Positions 48,226-60,086 of a DNA stretch of 64,000 nt are shown here, piece by piece (position 1 is the first letter of the stretch; the number at the start of each line of letters is the position of its first letter). Below the pieces are notes generated by a model. The model was not told the origin of the DNA. It did no database searches and saw only the letters and a program-made list of their open reading frames with translations. The DNA is from Ciborinia camelliae (taxonomy: Eukaryota > Ascomycota > Leotiomycetes > Helotiales > Sclerotiniaceae): assembly GCA_025890175.1 (NCBI GenBank), contig JANPYM010000010.1, forward strand, positions 1,890,427-1,954,426, read 5' to 3'. The position numbers and the translations under genes were made by a program.

Positions 48226-49176
48226 TTAGTAGCTGAATAGTGGCAATAACTGAAACCCGGAATACAACCAAGAAAGCATCTTAGATCCAGCCGTGGGGTT
48301 GCCGAGGATATTTTCCGCAACCAAACCAACTACCCAATCGGAATAAAAATGCGTCAATGCTGTCCAAATTCCCAATAAGATACAGATTGTCTTTATCCAT
48401 GGAAAGGTAGTTGCACCAAAGAATATATACCCGACGACGTCAGTTGTCCAGTGAGCATCTCCATCGCCCTCCCAGTGTGGTCTTCGCCAGTGGTAAGCAA
48501 CTCCAATGATCACCGACAACACTACAATGATACCATACACGCAAGTGATAGCTGGAATTTTGTGGCTATGCTGTATACCTTTACCCACCAAAGAAACCGT
48601 GCCTATCATACTGGTTATTGCTGCAATGAATAACGCTGGGAGCCAAAATATCACTCGTGTTGGCTCAAGATGATCTAGTCTGCAAATTTGATTTCTCGAT
48701 CTTCCTGCGGATCCCACAAGACCGGCGCGCAGCGCAACGGCACCGAATATTAAGGAGATCATGAGCCTTGAAAATGCGATGAGTTCAAGTTGCCAATGGT
48801 GATTCCGAATCATTACTATGATTGAAATGGTTGTGGTCGATAAAACTTGCGCGATCGCTAGTGCGGTGTTGAGATGCCACCACTTCAGGCGTGTGGCGTC
48901 ATCAGGTTGGTCTCTCACAAAGAATAGAGGGCTGTAACCGTGAAATAGCATGAAAGCTGCGTAGAATGCGTATGCATCTGATATGAAACCGAGACAACCA
49001 TACGGAAGGCCAAAGTCTAGAATATCTTCGACGAAACCTATCTGTTTGGGAGAAGTGCTATTCAAAGATCTCACTTTAGCGAGCGAAGTCGCTGTAGCTG
49101 CTATAGTGGTAGATCTCAGGAGATTGAGCATCATGAATAATGCGGTAAACGTTCTCTTGGAAGACATTCCCGCCAT
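48226..49176 (-). CDS. Unrecognised multi-pass membrane protein
   Basis: A single exon of about 316 codons. I chose the ATG at 49176 because the frame upstream of it starts only at non-ATG codons. The N-terminus (MAGMSSKRTFTALFMMLNLL) is a basic-then-hydrophobic segment that could be a signal peptide or first anchor. About six further hydrophobic helices follow, for example ALAIAQVLSTTTISIIVMI, RVIFWLPALFIAAITSMIG and ITCVYGIIVVLSVIIGVAY. A conserved-looking HWRRPHWEGDGDAHW loop lies between the last helices. No catalytic motif or named transporter signature is visible. It is transcribed in the same direction as the ABC transporter. A role in the locus is unknown. Confidence 0.7.
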   Translation of the reverse strand: MAGMSSKRTFTALFMMLNLLRSTTIAATATSLAKVRSLNSTSPKQIGFVEDILDFGLPYGCLGFISDAYAFYAAFMLFHGYSPLFFVRDQPDDATRLKWWHLNTALAIAQVLSTTTISIIVMIRNHHWQLELIAFSRLMISLIFGAVALRAGLVGSAGRSRNQICRLDHLEPTRVIFWLPALFIAAITSMIGTVSLVGKGIQHSHKIPAITCVYGIIVVLSVIIGVAYHWRRPHWEGDGDAHWTTDVVGYIFFGATTFPWIKTICILLGIWTALTHFYSDWVVGLVAENILGNPTAGSKMLSWLYSGFQLLPLFSY

Positions 49177-52100
49177 ACGGAATGCCAACTAGATTACTTT
49201 CTACTTCTCCATGAGGGCAAGCAGTGCTTATATCTTACAGTCAACAAAGAAGTCATCATCACCACCCTGCGTGTTCAAGAAATGTCCATGTAATAGCAGG
49301 TGCATTACTCAGAATTATTGAACTCACTCCTGCTCCAGTTAGCAATCACCTTTCAAACAAAGTACTTGAAATCACACACTCTTTGAAAATGGTGCCATGT
49401 TGTTCCTGTATAACATATGCAGTCAGCAAGTAGCAATTAGGCATGTGATGTCTTTTGGTCAGACAGATGGGCTCACCGAAAGAAAGCATGAGCCTTGTTT
49501 GAAGAAGAAAAATATCTAAGAAACCTGCAGGATCAATTTGAAAAAGGGTGTATTTTGTTTGCCAGTTGCCGATGCAAAGAGGGTTGGAAAAATTGTGAAT
49601 GGCGATATGAGCGTCAAGTTGGGGTTTTATTCAAGCTATAATTTGATATTATTTGAATGCAAGGCGACTTTTGTTTTGATGCTTTTATCCGGTTCTATGA
49701 GAGTGAGGCTTTCTGTGAGGCTACCTGTTGAAGATTTAGAAGACGTTTTTGAGTTGGGCTTTCAACTGTTTTTGTGAACATTTTTAGTTCACTTGATCGT
49801 CAGCCACATCGAGACCTTTTACTTCTCCTCTTGCTCTCTCTTACGCTCTAGAAATCGGGGAAATATTTCTACATTACTTTTCAAGGTACCTCTCATCAGA
49901 AGAATGCAGATACAACCCGTCGTATTTGATTGCAATTCCCGTGTTATCGCAACACCTTTCTTTCTGCTTATGGCGGTACAAAGGTTGTAAATGTTCCAAT
50001 TGATATAGCTAATTGGATCATCACAATTTCATGGCCAGTTTACTATGAAATCCCATACATCAAGTTCATTCTAATCCATTACGATTACCTCAACTAAGTG
50101 TACCACTTCATTGAGGGTGAAAAGCCGGTCCCCACAATCGTACAAATACGGTCTTCGTACTTTGTCCAAACGTGCCACTTTTGGGGTTTGGTTGAGATAA
50201 TTCATCACAGTACCACTACCACTCATTACCTATCTTCACAAATGAACATGGAAAGCTTTTGATTTAACCAAAAATGTATAGTCATTCAAGCCGCATTTTT
50301 ACTAGATTCAAGACGCAGCTGTATACCACAAAAAAGTCGTATCTCCAAAGTTTAAAAGATGCCCAGGATTTTTATTTTACGAAATACCCAGAACTCACAA
50401 CTCGTCAAATTCTTGGGAGTATAAATTCTTGCCCATGTTTGAGATTGGGATGATTAAATGGTTAATAATTCCGAGCATGCTCTAGTCCAATTGCCTATCT
50501 ATAAAAGACCACCCTCACAAATGGCTTATGGAACAATTAGACATCATGAGAGAATTGGATGGAACTGGAGGATAAATGTGAAAATGAAATGGAGCATGGT
50601 GAAGATCCAGCTGTCTTGCTCGTACTTGATTCACTCTGACAATCTGCATTAGAAGAGCCAGTGGCAACTTTGTTGCGACGTCTGAAGTTCGAATATTTGT
50701 TGGAAATGAAAGTTTGTGTTGATTGAGTGAGTGAGTGAGTCCGCCAAGCATTCATTCGTTCGTTTATTGATGGGGAGGGAGTATTTGAGTTGTTCCCAAC
50801 TCTTTTTCCCCATTGGAATACACTAGTATACTACTTTAATACAACCATCGTCTTAAATTTGAGTTGGACTTTTTGAGATCATTGATTGATTAATTGATTG
50901 CTAAAACTCCCGGGTGCTCATTTTCTCCGGTGTTCTGACTTTAAAGCGAGATGTTATACCAAGTTTTCTTTCGTACCATGGCTGATATAAATGGTGATAA
51001 TATTATGAATACGTCAGGATTTATCGCCGATGAGAAGTTTGTTCAATGAGTTGTATAGATTTTATTTTGTTTTTGATCGCGGGAGATTCTGAATCGACGC
51101 TGATATCTGTGTTTTTTTTGCACCGTGACCCTCGACAGGTGGATTCGAAATGCGAATCGAAAACACATTTTCGAGAAAGATCGAGCATACTCATATCAGT
51201 ATAACTCGAATTGCAAAAAGAGGTTTGTGATAAAGAAGGATCTTATAGCAGGTGGCATTCTATTGTATTCTGTTCACAGGCCATTATATTTGGAGATGAC
51301 GCCAATAGAAGTCTTTCCGGGAACATTCACATATTAGCCGTGAAAAAGCCATACGCATTTAGTGTTTTTGATAATAGTTGTGCGAAGGAAACTGGTCTCG
51401 GGGCATGGTTTTTTTTTTCATTTCTCAATCGGTTTTGGTTTGAGCTAAATACAATATCTACCTATGCTAAGTTCCATGTGAAATTTCACGGATTGGATAG
51501 GCATAGAGGATGTACGTTGTATGATCATCATGATTGTTTTAGCTCGTTAGAATGATTTTAGATATTAACTTGATACTCTCAGTCTCCTGATCTTGAGAGC
51601 TAATTTAATTGCAATATAATAATTACGAACACGCAGCCGCGTCGATAACTCAGGATCTTACATTTCATCCTTTTTGCCAAGAATATCAGTTGCTGTTTTC
51701 TATTTAATACGGCGCTGGCTACTTACTCACAATCTCAGCTTGATATAGGGAATACCCGTAACCTGTTGAATGCTGCAAGATTATATATGGGCTGATTTGT
51801 CGGAATGATGATTTTGTTTATCTAAGCTTCCGGTTTTTCTTTCGGGGGAAGTGGGGAATACGGTATGTTAGATGAATATCGAGGGTCTTTAAGCGTGTGC
51901 ATCTTTGTTTGGTAGAGAATTGCATTTAGATTAGGTACTGTTGCTGGCGCAATCTTCACTCCAATGCCAGTGAGATGAATAAAATACTATATCATACGAT
52001 AGCTTCAATGGCGCGCGATCCATATAGTGCTTCCATATATATTCAAACCAGAACCTACACCAAAATCCACCGTTCAATACGAGTTTTTTCTACCCACATT

Positions 52101-53906
52101 TTACTTTTCATTCTTCACTTTTGTTCCACGCTCCGCTCGCTTCCTAGCCGAAAATAAGATCTCGCGTATATTCATCCTCTCCTGTTGCACGAACATCTAC
52201 AAACGTATGGATTGCAAAACTATATATCCCGTATTCATCTAATATTAAGCTCAATCAGCCTCACGTCTAACTAACTACATTTTTCACTAGCAGCCTGAGT
52301 TTAATTTCATTGATCTAGATCTTTCTATTGTATATCTGAAAAGACATTGTAGTCTTCCTATTCAATTATTAGCCCCGCTCTCAACTTCATTCGCTTTCAA
52401 TTCACCCACTCAACTCTCTTATACTCTTTCTTATGTTGCATATCTTCAAAACTGATATATCGTCTTATACATATAACTTAAACTCTGGACCGAAAACAAA
52501 AGATGTAATATCTAAATCTAAGAGCTGAAACGCATCTATTTCTTCAAATAATTATCCCAAATTTGGTTATACACCTTCAAGGTAGACTTAATTCCTATAG
52601 TATTCATCTAATCTTCCGCTCCGAGCCCCTCTAACATAAGACGACGAAGTGAATCTGGAAGTGAAATATCCATTTACTTCAATGGATATCCCAAATTGTC
52701 GATCCCTTTGCGCTCCTCCATATTTGATCAAATCAAATCATAGTACGTCCTAGTCGGAGACTGCAGGATGGAAGTAACCCCCAGCAGCCCAGCATAGTCC
52801 ACAAACCCCCTCCAAACCGAAAATATATACCAGCATTCACATTCCCATCTATCATCCCATTTCATCCCATCTCCTCTCATCTCATCTAATCTCTCTATCA
52901 AAGTGAATATAAATATAACAGCCAAACTCCCACTTGTTGCATATCTGAAATATTTCAACTTTGCGCTCGTTTATTTATTGATCAATTCGTGACAACCCAA
53001 ACCAAACCAAACCATCTGATCTATATTTTCCGAGGTTACCTTAGGTATGGATGACAGAGACTGGGCGGTAACTATCTACCTATCCGCTATGTCATACTTT
53101 CCCTACTTATAAAACCATTTCGCATCTTCCTATACATACATTCACTCCGGATTTCCCATTTCATCCCACCTTATACCATCCCAACCCACCTCTCTCATCC
53201 CATCAAGGTCCATCCATTCATCCATCCATCCATCCCATCATCTCCAACCTTAGCCCAATCCCCACACCAATTCACCCTAATTCACCCCTTCCTTAATTTA
53301 CTCTAATTCACCCTAATTCACTCCTCCCCTCCTTAAAAAAGAGTAAACAAACAAACCCTCAAACCACACATGCATTTTCAACCCTCCCCCCCCCCCCCAA
53401 AAGCTCTTTCCAATCTCCCTAAATTTCCATAGCACAATCAGGATTCCATTTCGACGACACTAGCGTTGAAAAATTGGAAAAATATTAAGGATTAGGATTA
53501 TTGAAATATACCTCAGATGTCGGGTGCAACAAAACTCGAGGGGGTGGGTTTTGTCGGTTCCGGGATGGGATGGGAGGTTGGGAAGATGGGATGAGATGGG
53601 ACGAAAAGGGATTTATAGGGATATATCACATGAAAGGGCGAGGTGATTGGGTTTCTACAGCTTGATTGCACATTTGCAGATTGATGAGCAAGTCGTTGTA
53701 TATGAAGGTTTGTTTACCTATATATAATATTGATTTTTGTTCTTGCAAAGATGTCTGCCTGTCTCGCATATTACAATCATACGATTCGTCGGAGAAAGCG
53801 CCATAGCCCAGCCAATCCATATCCATCCAATCCCTCAATTGCCTCCTTCAAACGCCAATGAGCCAGCCCTTATCTACCCACTCTCCCCTTCCCATATACC
53901 TCTGGA
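49177..53906. other. Gene-free stretch between membrane-protein gene and MSH2
   Basis: No supportable gene. It is AT-rich spacer with short direct repeats and, near 53386-53398, a run of C residues. Around 52850-53330 there are CATC/ATTC-rich low-complexity segments. This spacer separates the putative metabolite locus from the conserved block. Confidence 0.6.
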
Positions 53907-56813
53907 CTACAAAGTTTTAATACTTTTAAAAAAAGGGTTGTCTAATAACCTCTCATCGCCCCCCACAAGTTCCCGCAACAAAGCAATCTTCTCGCCCTTT
54001 TCCATCTCCCCCCTCTCGCTAATTTCCGCCTTCCACTTCTTCAGCACCTCCTTCAGTAATCTACTCCCGTCCTCTACATCCTCCTTGCTATACTCCTGGC
54101 TCCCCGCCGTGGACATCGGATCGCCATTATCCACATTCACACTGCCCTTTGCACTCGTGCCAAAATCCTCTAATTCCTCCGCCTTTCTCCTCGCCATCGC
54201 TATAACCTTCTCTGGAAATTTAACCAATTCCGCTACATGGATGCCGAAACTTTGATCGCAGATGCCCTCTTCGACTTTATAGAGGAGCGTAACTTCTCTC
54301 TTCTTTTCTTCCGAGACCGCATCTGTATCGATATGCGCAACCACATGTAGATTTTTGACCTGAGGGAAACTATCCACCAGCGCCGTCAATTCATGGAAAT
54401 GTGTTGCGAACATACTGAATGCTCCTATTTCCCTAACGATATATTCAGATATAGCCCATGCTAGTCCGAATCCATCATATGTGCTAGTTCCTCTACCTAA
54501 CTCATCGATAATGATTAGAGATTCTGAAGTTGCGGATTTGAGAATATTAGCCGTCTCCAACATTTCAGCCATAAAGGTCGATACGCCTTTAAGTTGTGAA
54601 TCCGATGCTCCCACTCGCGCTAATATACAATCGAAAATGGTAAGTTCCGCCTCTGAACAAGGGACGAAACAGCCGATTTGGGCCATAAGTGCAATGACAC
54701 CAATTTGACGGATATATGTAGATTTACCGCCCATATTTGGTCCAGTGATAATGAGGAAGGAGGATTCGTCACGAATGAGAGAGACGTCGTTGGTGATGAA
54801 TTGAACATCATCTTGCATTTCCATACAAGGATGACGAGCTTCTTTAAGGATTGTGGAACCTGTCCCACGAGGATGCATTTTAGGACGAATATAAGAGGTA
54901 GGAGCATGGACGGAGGTATGAGCAAGAGAAATGATGACATCGAGGTGGGCTAGAATGGAGGCGAGGGATTCTATGACTGGGCAGTAGGAGGCAGCTACAC
55001 CAACGACTTCGTTGACAAGGCTAATTTGAGTGCGATTGTAGTTTTCGGAAAGTTGATCGAATTCGCGGCGGATAGAGAGGAGTTTGGACGTGGTAAAAAA
55101 TACACCACTCTTGAGGGTTTGACATTCTTTGTATTTGCTCTTGTTGCGGATACAAGAGGCTTCAGTACGTGTAAGTCGCATGCACCAGCCGTGTATTTTG
55201 TTGTTTTCTAGGAATATTTTCTTCTCAATTTCTTGGCCGAGATCTTTCGCTACTACATGGAACTCTTGATCCATCTCGTACTTGAGTTTGTCCAATTTTC
55301 GTCTGATCATTTGGAGATTTTGATCGAACTCAGGCTTGATGATATATTCGTGATTATCCATGGCTTCAAGGTCGACAGTGGTCTCAACCATTTCCGCCAA
55401 CTTTCCAAGACTATCGTTATGTTCACGAAGTTTAATTATATACGACTCGTCGAGAGCGTCGCGATACTTTTCATCCATAACACTTTCAAGAGTATTAATG
55501 AAACCGGGAATTCTGATGACAACTTGGTATGCTCTGACAACGTCTTCAAGGTTTGCTGACTTCTTCTGGAATTTTTTGGCCAGTCGATATAAGTCAGGTA
55601 TTGATCGCATATGTTCTTCCTGTATCCTTTGCCTCAATTCTTGATCTTCGACAAAAACCTCAACCAGCTGTTGTCTTTTTTCGATTTCCTCCAGACTCAT
55701 CAACGGCTGTTTCAACCATTGTGCTAAAAGCCTACTTCCGACTGGTGTCTTGCAATGATTGAGTAAACCATAAAGAGACATAGTCTTTGATCCATCCCTC
55801 GGTCCAGGCATAAGATTTAAAGCTTTCAGCGCAGAAGCATCCAACTTCATGAACTGCGAAAGATCATGTTGGTAAAGTTGATACTGCCCGAAATTCGATG
55901 GATCATTTAGAAAACCCAAATAATTGATTAAAGCTGCCGCTGAGCCCATAGCAAGCTTCAAATCGGTTTGTGGAAGAACTCCTGTGGATTTCTCATCCTT
56001 CAAAAGTCTCGCAAGATCTTGTTCGATATCCTTGGTTCCAAAGGTTCCTCCTGCTCGTTCTGTCCAGGCACAACCGCAGCTTTCGATAATTTGTTTTAAT
56101 TTTGTTAATTCCACATCTTTTGTCGTTCTCTCTACTTGAACTAGACATTCCTTTACTCCCAGTTGAATAAGGAGAGATTCGAAGTTCGAATATAAATCGT
56201 TGTCGAAAAACTCGCTGACCCCTAATTCCCGAACGCTTGCATCTGCGAAACACACACCGATATTTCTTGCTTCTGATGCCTTTGCGGAAACCTTAACAGC
56301 GAGAATGATCGGCGCAGCATCAAATGATCCTCCTAATTCTTCCTCGACATCCTGTAGATTTCCTGGAGATGCCGTTTTTGTGATCTTCCAATTATTCTTT
56401 CCGGAAGTTGTGAATATTTCCACTCTCTTGCCCATTCGATAAAGTGCTTCTCGTAGAAAGTTTTTGTATACTGTTACGGTCATCGTAACTGAAGGGATTT
56501 TTGTGGAATTACTACCCAGATCTCGTAAGACTGAGGTAGTTTTGTAGACCTGAAAATGTTAGATGCAGATACTTCAGTTTGTTAGAGGTACATACAGTGC
56601 GGGCAATGAACGAAGCATCGTCTCCATGAGCAGTATAGTAGTCTCCTCTATCAAAGACTCTGATAGTCTCGCCATCCCTCTGGGGTAGATTCTTGAAGAA
56701 CTTAATAAATCCAAGTTCATCGTCAACCTAATGTAGAATATCAGCAAAGAACATTGAAACCGGAAAGGTACTCTCATGAGGTGGCGTACCTTAAGCTCGG
56801 GACGTGAAGACAT
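53907..56813 (-). CDS. msh2: DNA mismatch repair ATPase MSH2
   Basis: About 932 residues from three exons: 56790-56813 (MSSRPELK), 56596-56727 and 53907-56549; junctions are GT-AG and in frame. MSH2 pairs with MSH6 or MSH3 in the nucleus to recognise mismatches and insertion/deletion loops and recruit MutL. The N-terminal mismatch-binding (MutS I) domain, connector, lever and clamp regions are all present. The ATPase has Walker A GPNMGGKST at about 655-663 and Walker B with DELGRGTSTYDG from Asp734, followed by the TH(F)HEL region and helix-turn-helix. Length equals that of other fungal MSH2 proteins and nothing is missing. It is divergent from TRM10 across an 875-bp spacer. Confidence 0.98.
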
Positions 56814-57688
56814 TTTGATAGATTTCCTGGAGAGTAAATTAAAAAGGAAAGACTACCACAAGATTTCAGAACCAAGAAAATTGAGGTCAAGACATCGAAG
56901 TTAAATTTCTAATCAAATTACACAACAATTTCAAGAGCGAGGAGAGGAGACGCGACGGGCGCCACGCTAGTTCACAATTTCGCGTTCTGCCAAAGCGGTG
57001 AAAGAAAATCAATTTATTCTCAGCCATACAAACCCTGCGCAGGACTGTTATGTTATAACTGATTTTCCCAAACCTGTCTTTTTTTTCAATGGAAATTCCA
57101 ATTATAATGCAATCAAAACTTTGCTATAACAAGATTAATCTAAATGAAAAATCTAATAATTAATAAATGAATATTAAACTTACAATATATATATTGAGAT
57201 AATTATATAATATGATACAGTAACCGCATACGGCTCCTGTATAGCTAGCGTATGTGCTAGCGGCACGCATATATATGTAAGATCTATAGTATAGCATAAT
57301 CTAGAAAACAAGCCGAAATACAATGCGAAGTCACCACCTATAGTGATACCAACATATAGATTTCCGAAAGTTGTAGCTTTTTAGACAATTATATTCTACT
57401 TCGATTGAATCTCGCGATTTTGAATTTTCAAACCTTCAATTCAATATTTCTACAATTTTATAATATAACGCACCGGAATCTAGGAATTCTTTATGTTTAT
57501 TGAAGCTTAAATTTTAATTATCAATTTATATTCAAATTAAGCTTGTTTTGGTAAAGTTTAGATCGAATTACCAAAAAAAAAATTGATGAGGCCTTGGAAA
57601 ATCATTTTTAACACTAGCCCCGCACAGCGTTGTATGAAATTCAAGCTCCCTCAAAGACCAATTCCATCCAATCCAATACTCAATCAAA
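56814..57688. promoter_or_regulatory. Divergent promoter region between MSH2 and TRM10
   Basis: An AT-rich 875-bp spacer with no gene. Both neighbours are transcribed away from it, so it should hold both promoters. A repeated gctagcg/gctagcgg motif and an AT-rich block lie at about 57150-57300. Confidence 0.5.
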
Positions 57689-59083
57689 ATGTCCGACATC
57701 GACGAACGACCGTCCAAGATCCGCAAAGTCGAGGTTTCAGCTGAAGCGCAAGCTTCGAGCGATCAGATTGCCCCCAGCTTCCATTCCAATGGCACAACAA
57801 TGGAGTTTGAAACTCCCAGCACCACCCAAAATGCCCCCGCCAGTCTCGATTCCAAAGCTACCGAACCCACCACCACCACCACCACAGAAGCAAACCAACC
57901 CAACCCGCTCTCCAAATCCCAAATAAAGAAGCGCAAAAAGCAAGAACAATGGGAAGCCAACCATGCGAACCGCGCCGAATTCAGGCGCATCAAACGAAAA
58001 GAAAAGCAAGCGCGTAAAGCCGCCGCACAAGCATCGGGACTCCTACCTCCGCCACCACCCCCCTCATCGCGACGACCTATCCAAGTGCCCGTGTCCTTCC
58101 TCATCGACTGTGATTTTGAATCGTACATGATGGAGAAGGAGATCGTATCATTGACTGCGCAAGTAACGCGATGCTACAGTGACAATCGGACTGCGATGTA
58201 TCGAGGGCACATGGGGATTGCCGGGTGGGGAGGAAAGATGAAGGAGAGATTTGAGGGGGTATTGGCGGGGAATTTTCATAAGTGGAAGGGGGTGAAGTTT
58301 ATGGAGGAGGGCTGGGTGGAGGCGGCGGGGATGATGGATGGGCTTATGAGGGGGAGTGAGGGGGGAAAGTTATTGGGTGCTTTGGCTACAAAAAATGGTC
58401 TTGAGGAATACAAGAAGCCGGGCAAAGAATCAAAGAAGCAGGAGGGATCGGCAGCAGAGCCAACAGAATCTGCACAGCCAGAAATCAAGGAAGAAGAACC
58501 ATCAAAATCCAATCCCGCACCCACAGAAACCCCAGAAGCCCCAGAACCATCGGAATCTATTCCCTCCACCTCAAACGCCCCCGAATTTACCCCCACTCCC
58601 CAACCTAATATAATCTACCTCTCCTCTGACTCCGAAAACACCCTCACGACCCTCACCCCCAACACCACATACGTAATCGGCGGGATTGTCGACAAAAACC
58701 GACACAAGGGACTATGCTACAAGCGGGCGTGTGATGCCGGGATCCCAACTGCCAAATTACCTATTGGAGAATATATGACGATGCAGAGTCGGACGGTGTT
58801 GACGGTGAACCATGTGATGGAGATAATGATTCGATGGTTGGAGACGGGAGATTGGGGAGAGGCGTTCTTGAAGGTGATTCCTAAGAGGAAGGAGGCGAAG
58901 TTGAAGAAGAAGGGGGGAGAGGAAAATGAAGGGGAGGAGGGGGCTGATGTAGATGGAGAACAGGATGAGCAGAATGAGGATGGGAATAGCGGGGATGAGA
59001 GTGAAGATGGTGAAGAGGGTGGAGTTTCTCTTGAAGCCAAAAAACAGGCCGAAGAGCCAAAAGCCCCAGAGCAAAGTGCATGA
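57689..59083 (+). CDS. trm10: tRNA (guanine(9)-N1)-methyltransferase Trm10
   Basis: Single exon, 464 codons. Trm10 uses S-adenosylmethionine to methylate N1 of G9 in tRNAs. A basic, lysine-rich N-terminal region (SKSQIKKRKKQEQWEANHAN..., about 90-125) precedes the SPOUT domain: VSFLIDCDFESYMMEKEI near 140, then YLSSDSENTLTTL, and the signature IGGIVDKNRHKGLCYKRA with the catalytic-position Asp at 335, then PIGEYMTMQSRTVLTVNHVMEI. Between the two halves of the SPOUT fold sits a low-complexity Pro/Glu/Ser insert (about 245-310) that yeast Trm10 lacks. The C-terminus is an acidic tail. No intron is needed. Confidence 0.97.
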   Translation: MSDIDERPSKIRKVEVSAEAQASSDQIAPSFHSNGTTMEFETPSTTQNAPASLDSKATEPTTTTTTEANQPNPLSKSQIKKRKKQEQWEANHANRAEFRRIKRKEKQARKAAAQASGLLPPPPPPSSRRPIQVPVSFLIDCDFESYMMEKEIVSLTAQVTRCYSDNRTAMYRGHMGIAGWGGKMKERFEGVLAGNFHKWKGVKFMEEGWVEAAGMMDGLMRGSEGGKLLGALATKNGLEEYKKPGKESKKQEGSAAEPTESAQPEIKEEEPSKSNPAPTETPEAPEPSESIPSTSNAPEFTPTPQPNIIYLSSDSENTLTTLTPNTTYVIGGIVDKNRHKGLCYKRACDAGIPTAKLPIGEYMTMQSRTVLTVNHVMEIMIRWLETGDWGEAFLKVIPKRKEAKLKKKGGEENEGEEGADVDGEQDEQNEDGNSGDESEDGEEGGVSLEAKKQAEEPKAPEQSA

Positions 59084-59277
59084 AATAATACCACAACATC
59101 AGACGTGAAATGAGCAAATGTAGAAATATAAAATAACAAATCATCTTGCCCATTCATCCATAAACACTAATCAAAATCCGGGTATAACTTTCCAGTATCC
59201 ATAGAGGACCATGAACAACCGCACCTAAACGCCTCTTTTCAAATAAATCTCTTCCCTTCTCACTAGCACATATGACC

Positions 59278-60086
59278 CTACCCTCTCCTTCCCGTCCCCT
59301 TAACATACTCCTCCGCGCGACCAGCCCTCTCCCTCCTGGCCCCCACCTCCGGCAACCCCCTCTTCAACCCCTCCAACCCGCCAATCCCTCTCTCCCAATC
59401 CCGCTCAACCTCGCCCATCCTATCATTCTCCTGCAAACCCAAACCAACAACCCCGTCCCCTTCACCCAATTTCTCCCTCCACCCCTCAATCAGTTCCTCC
59501 TCGCCCTCCACCCCCCTCTTCCAGGCCTCTTCCCTCGCAACCACCATACCCGGGACATTCCTCCTCAGCGCCGCAATCTGCTCCACCAATTCCTCTTCAC
59601 GAATCGCGAGACTCTTTGCCTTTTCCCACAGTTGTCCATCGAATGGTTCATGTTCTTCGCGCTCTTCGATAATATCTTCTTCCGTTTGGAATTGATCGAG
59701 GAGTTTGCGCGGGGGCGACATGCCGTTGATGGAGATACTGGGGGACGCGCTGTTGAAGGTTTTTTTTATGTACTGTTTAGGTGTGTATGAGTTAGCCAAA
59801 TCTATCTTGTCCTTCCATGCCATGAAAGATATAAAGAATAAAGCTCCCCTCCTTTACTCATTGAGCCCATCCATCTCATTCAACAAGCAAACTCCGCATA
59901 GAAACCAAGTAAACATAAACATACCTCAAAAACAATCTCCTCCACCAAACTCCTCATCGCATCCTCCCCCTCAATCGGCGGTAAATCCCTATCAATCATT
60001 TCCTTCGCTGCACGCTTCACATTCGCAACTAGATATCGAAGATCATCTGGTGATTGAAGTTCAATTTTCCTTTGTTGTTCTGCCAT
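59278..60086 (-). CDS. Kinetochore protein Mis14/Nsl1 (MIND/Mis12 complex)
   Basis: About 218 residues from two exons: 59925-60086 and 59278-59772; the GT-AG intron keeps frame. The N-terminal KIELQSPDDLRYLVANVKRA and the junction VEEIVFE-YIKKTFNSASPSISINGM match the Mis14/Nsl1 family, a subunit of the Mis12/MIND complex that links centromeric chromatin to the outer kinetochore in the nucleus. The remainder is strongly helical and charged (EEREEHEPFDGQLWEKAKSL...), as expected for a coiled-coil subunit. It is convergent with TRM10, with stop codons about 195 bp apart. Recognition rests on short motifs, so confidence is good but below that for MSH2. Confidence 0.85.
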
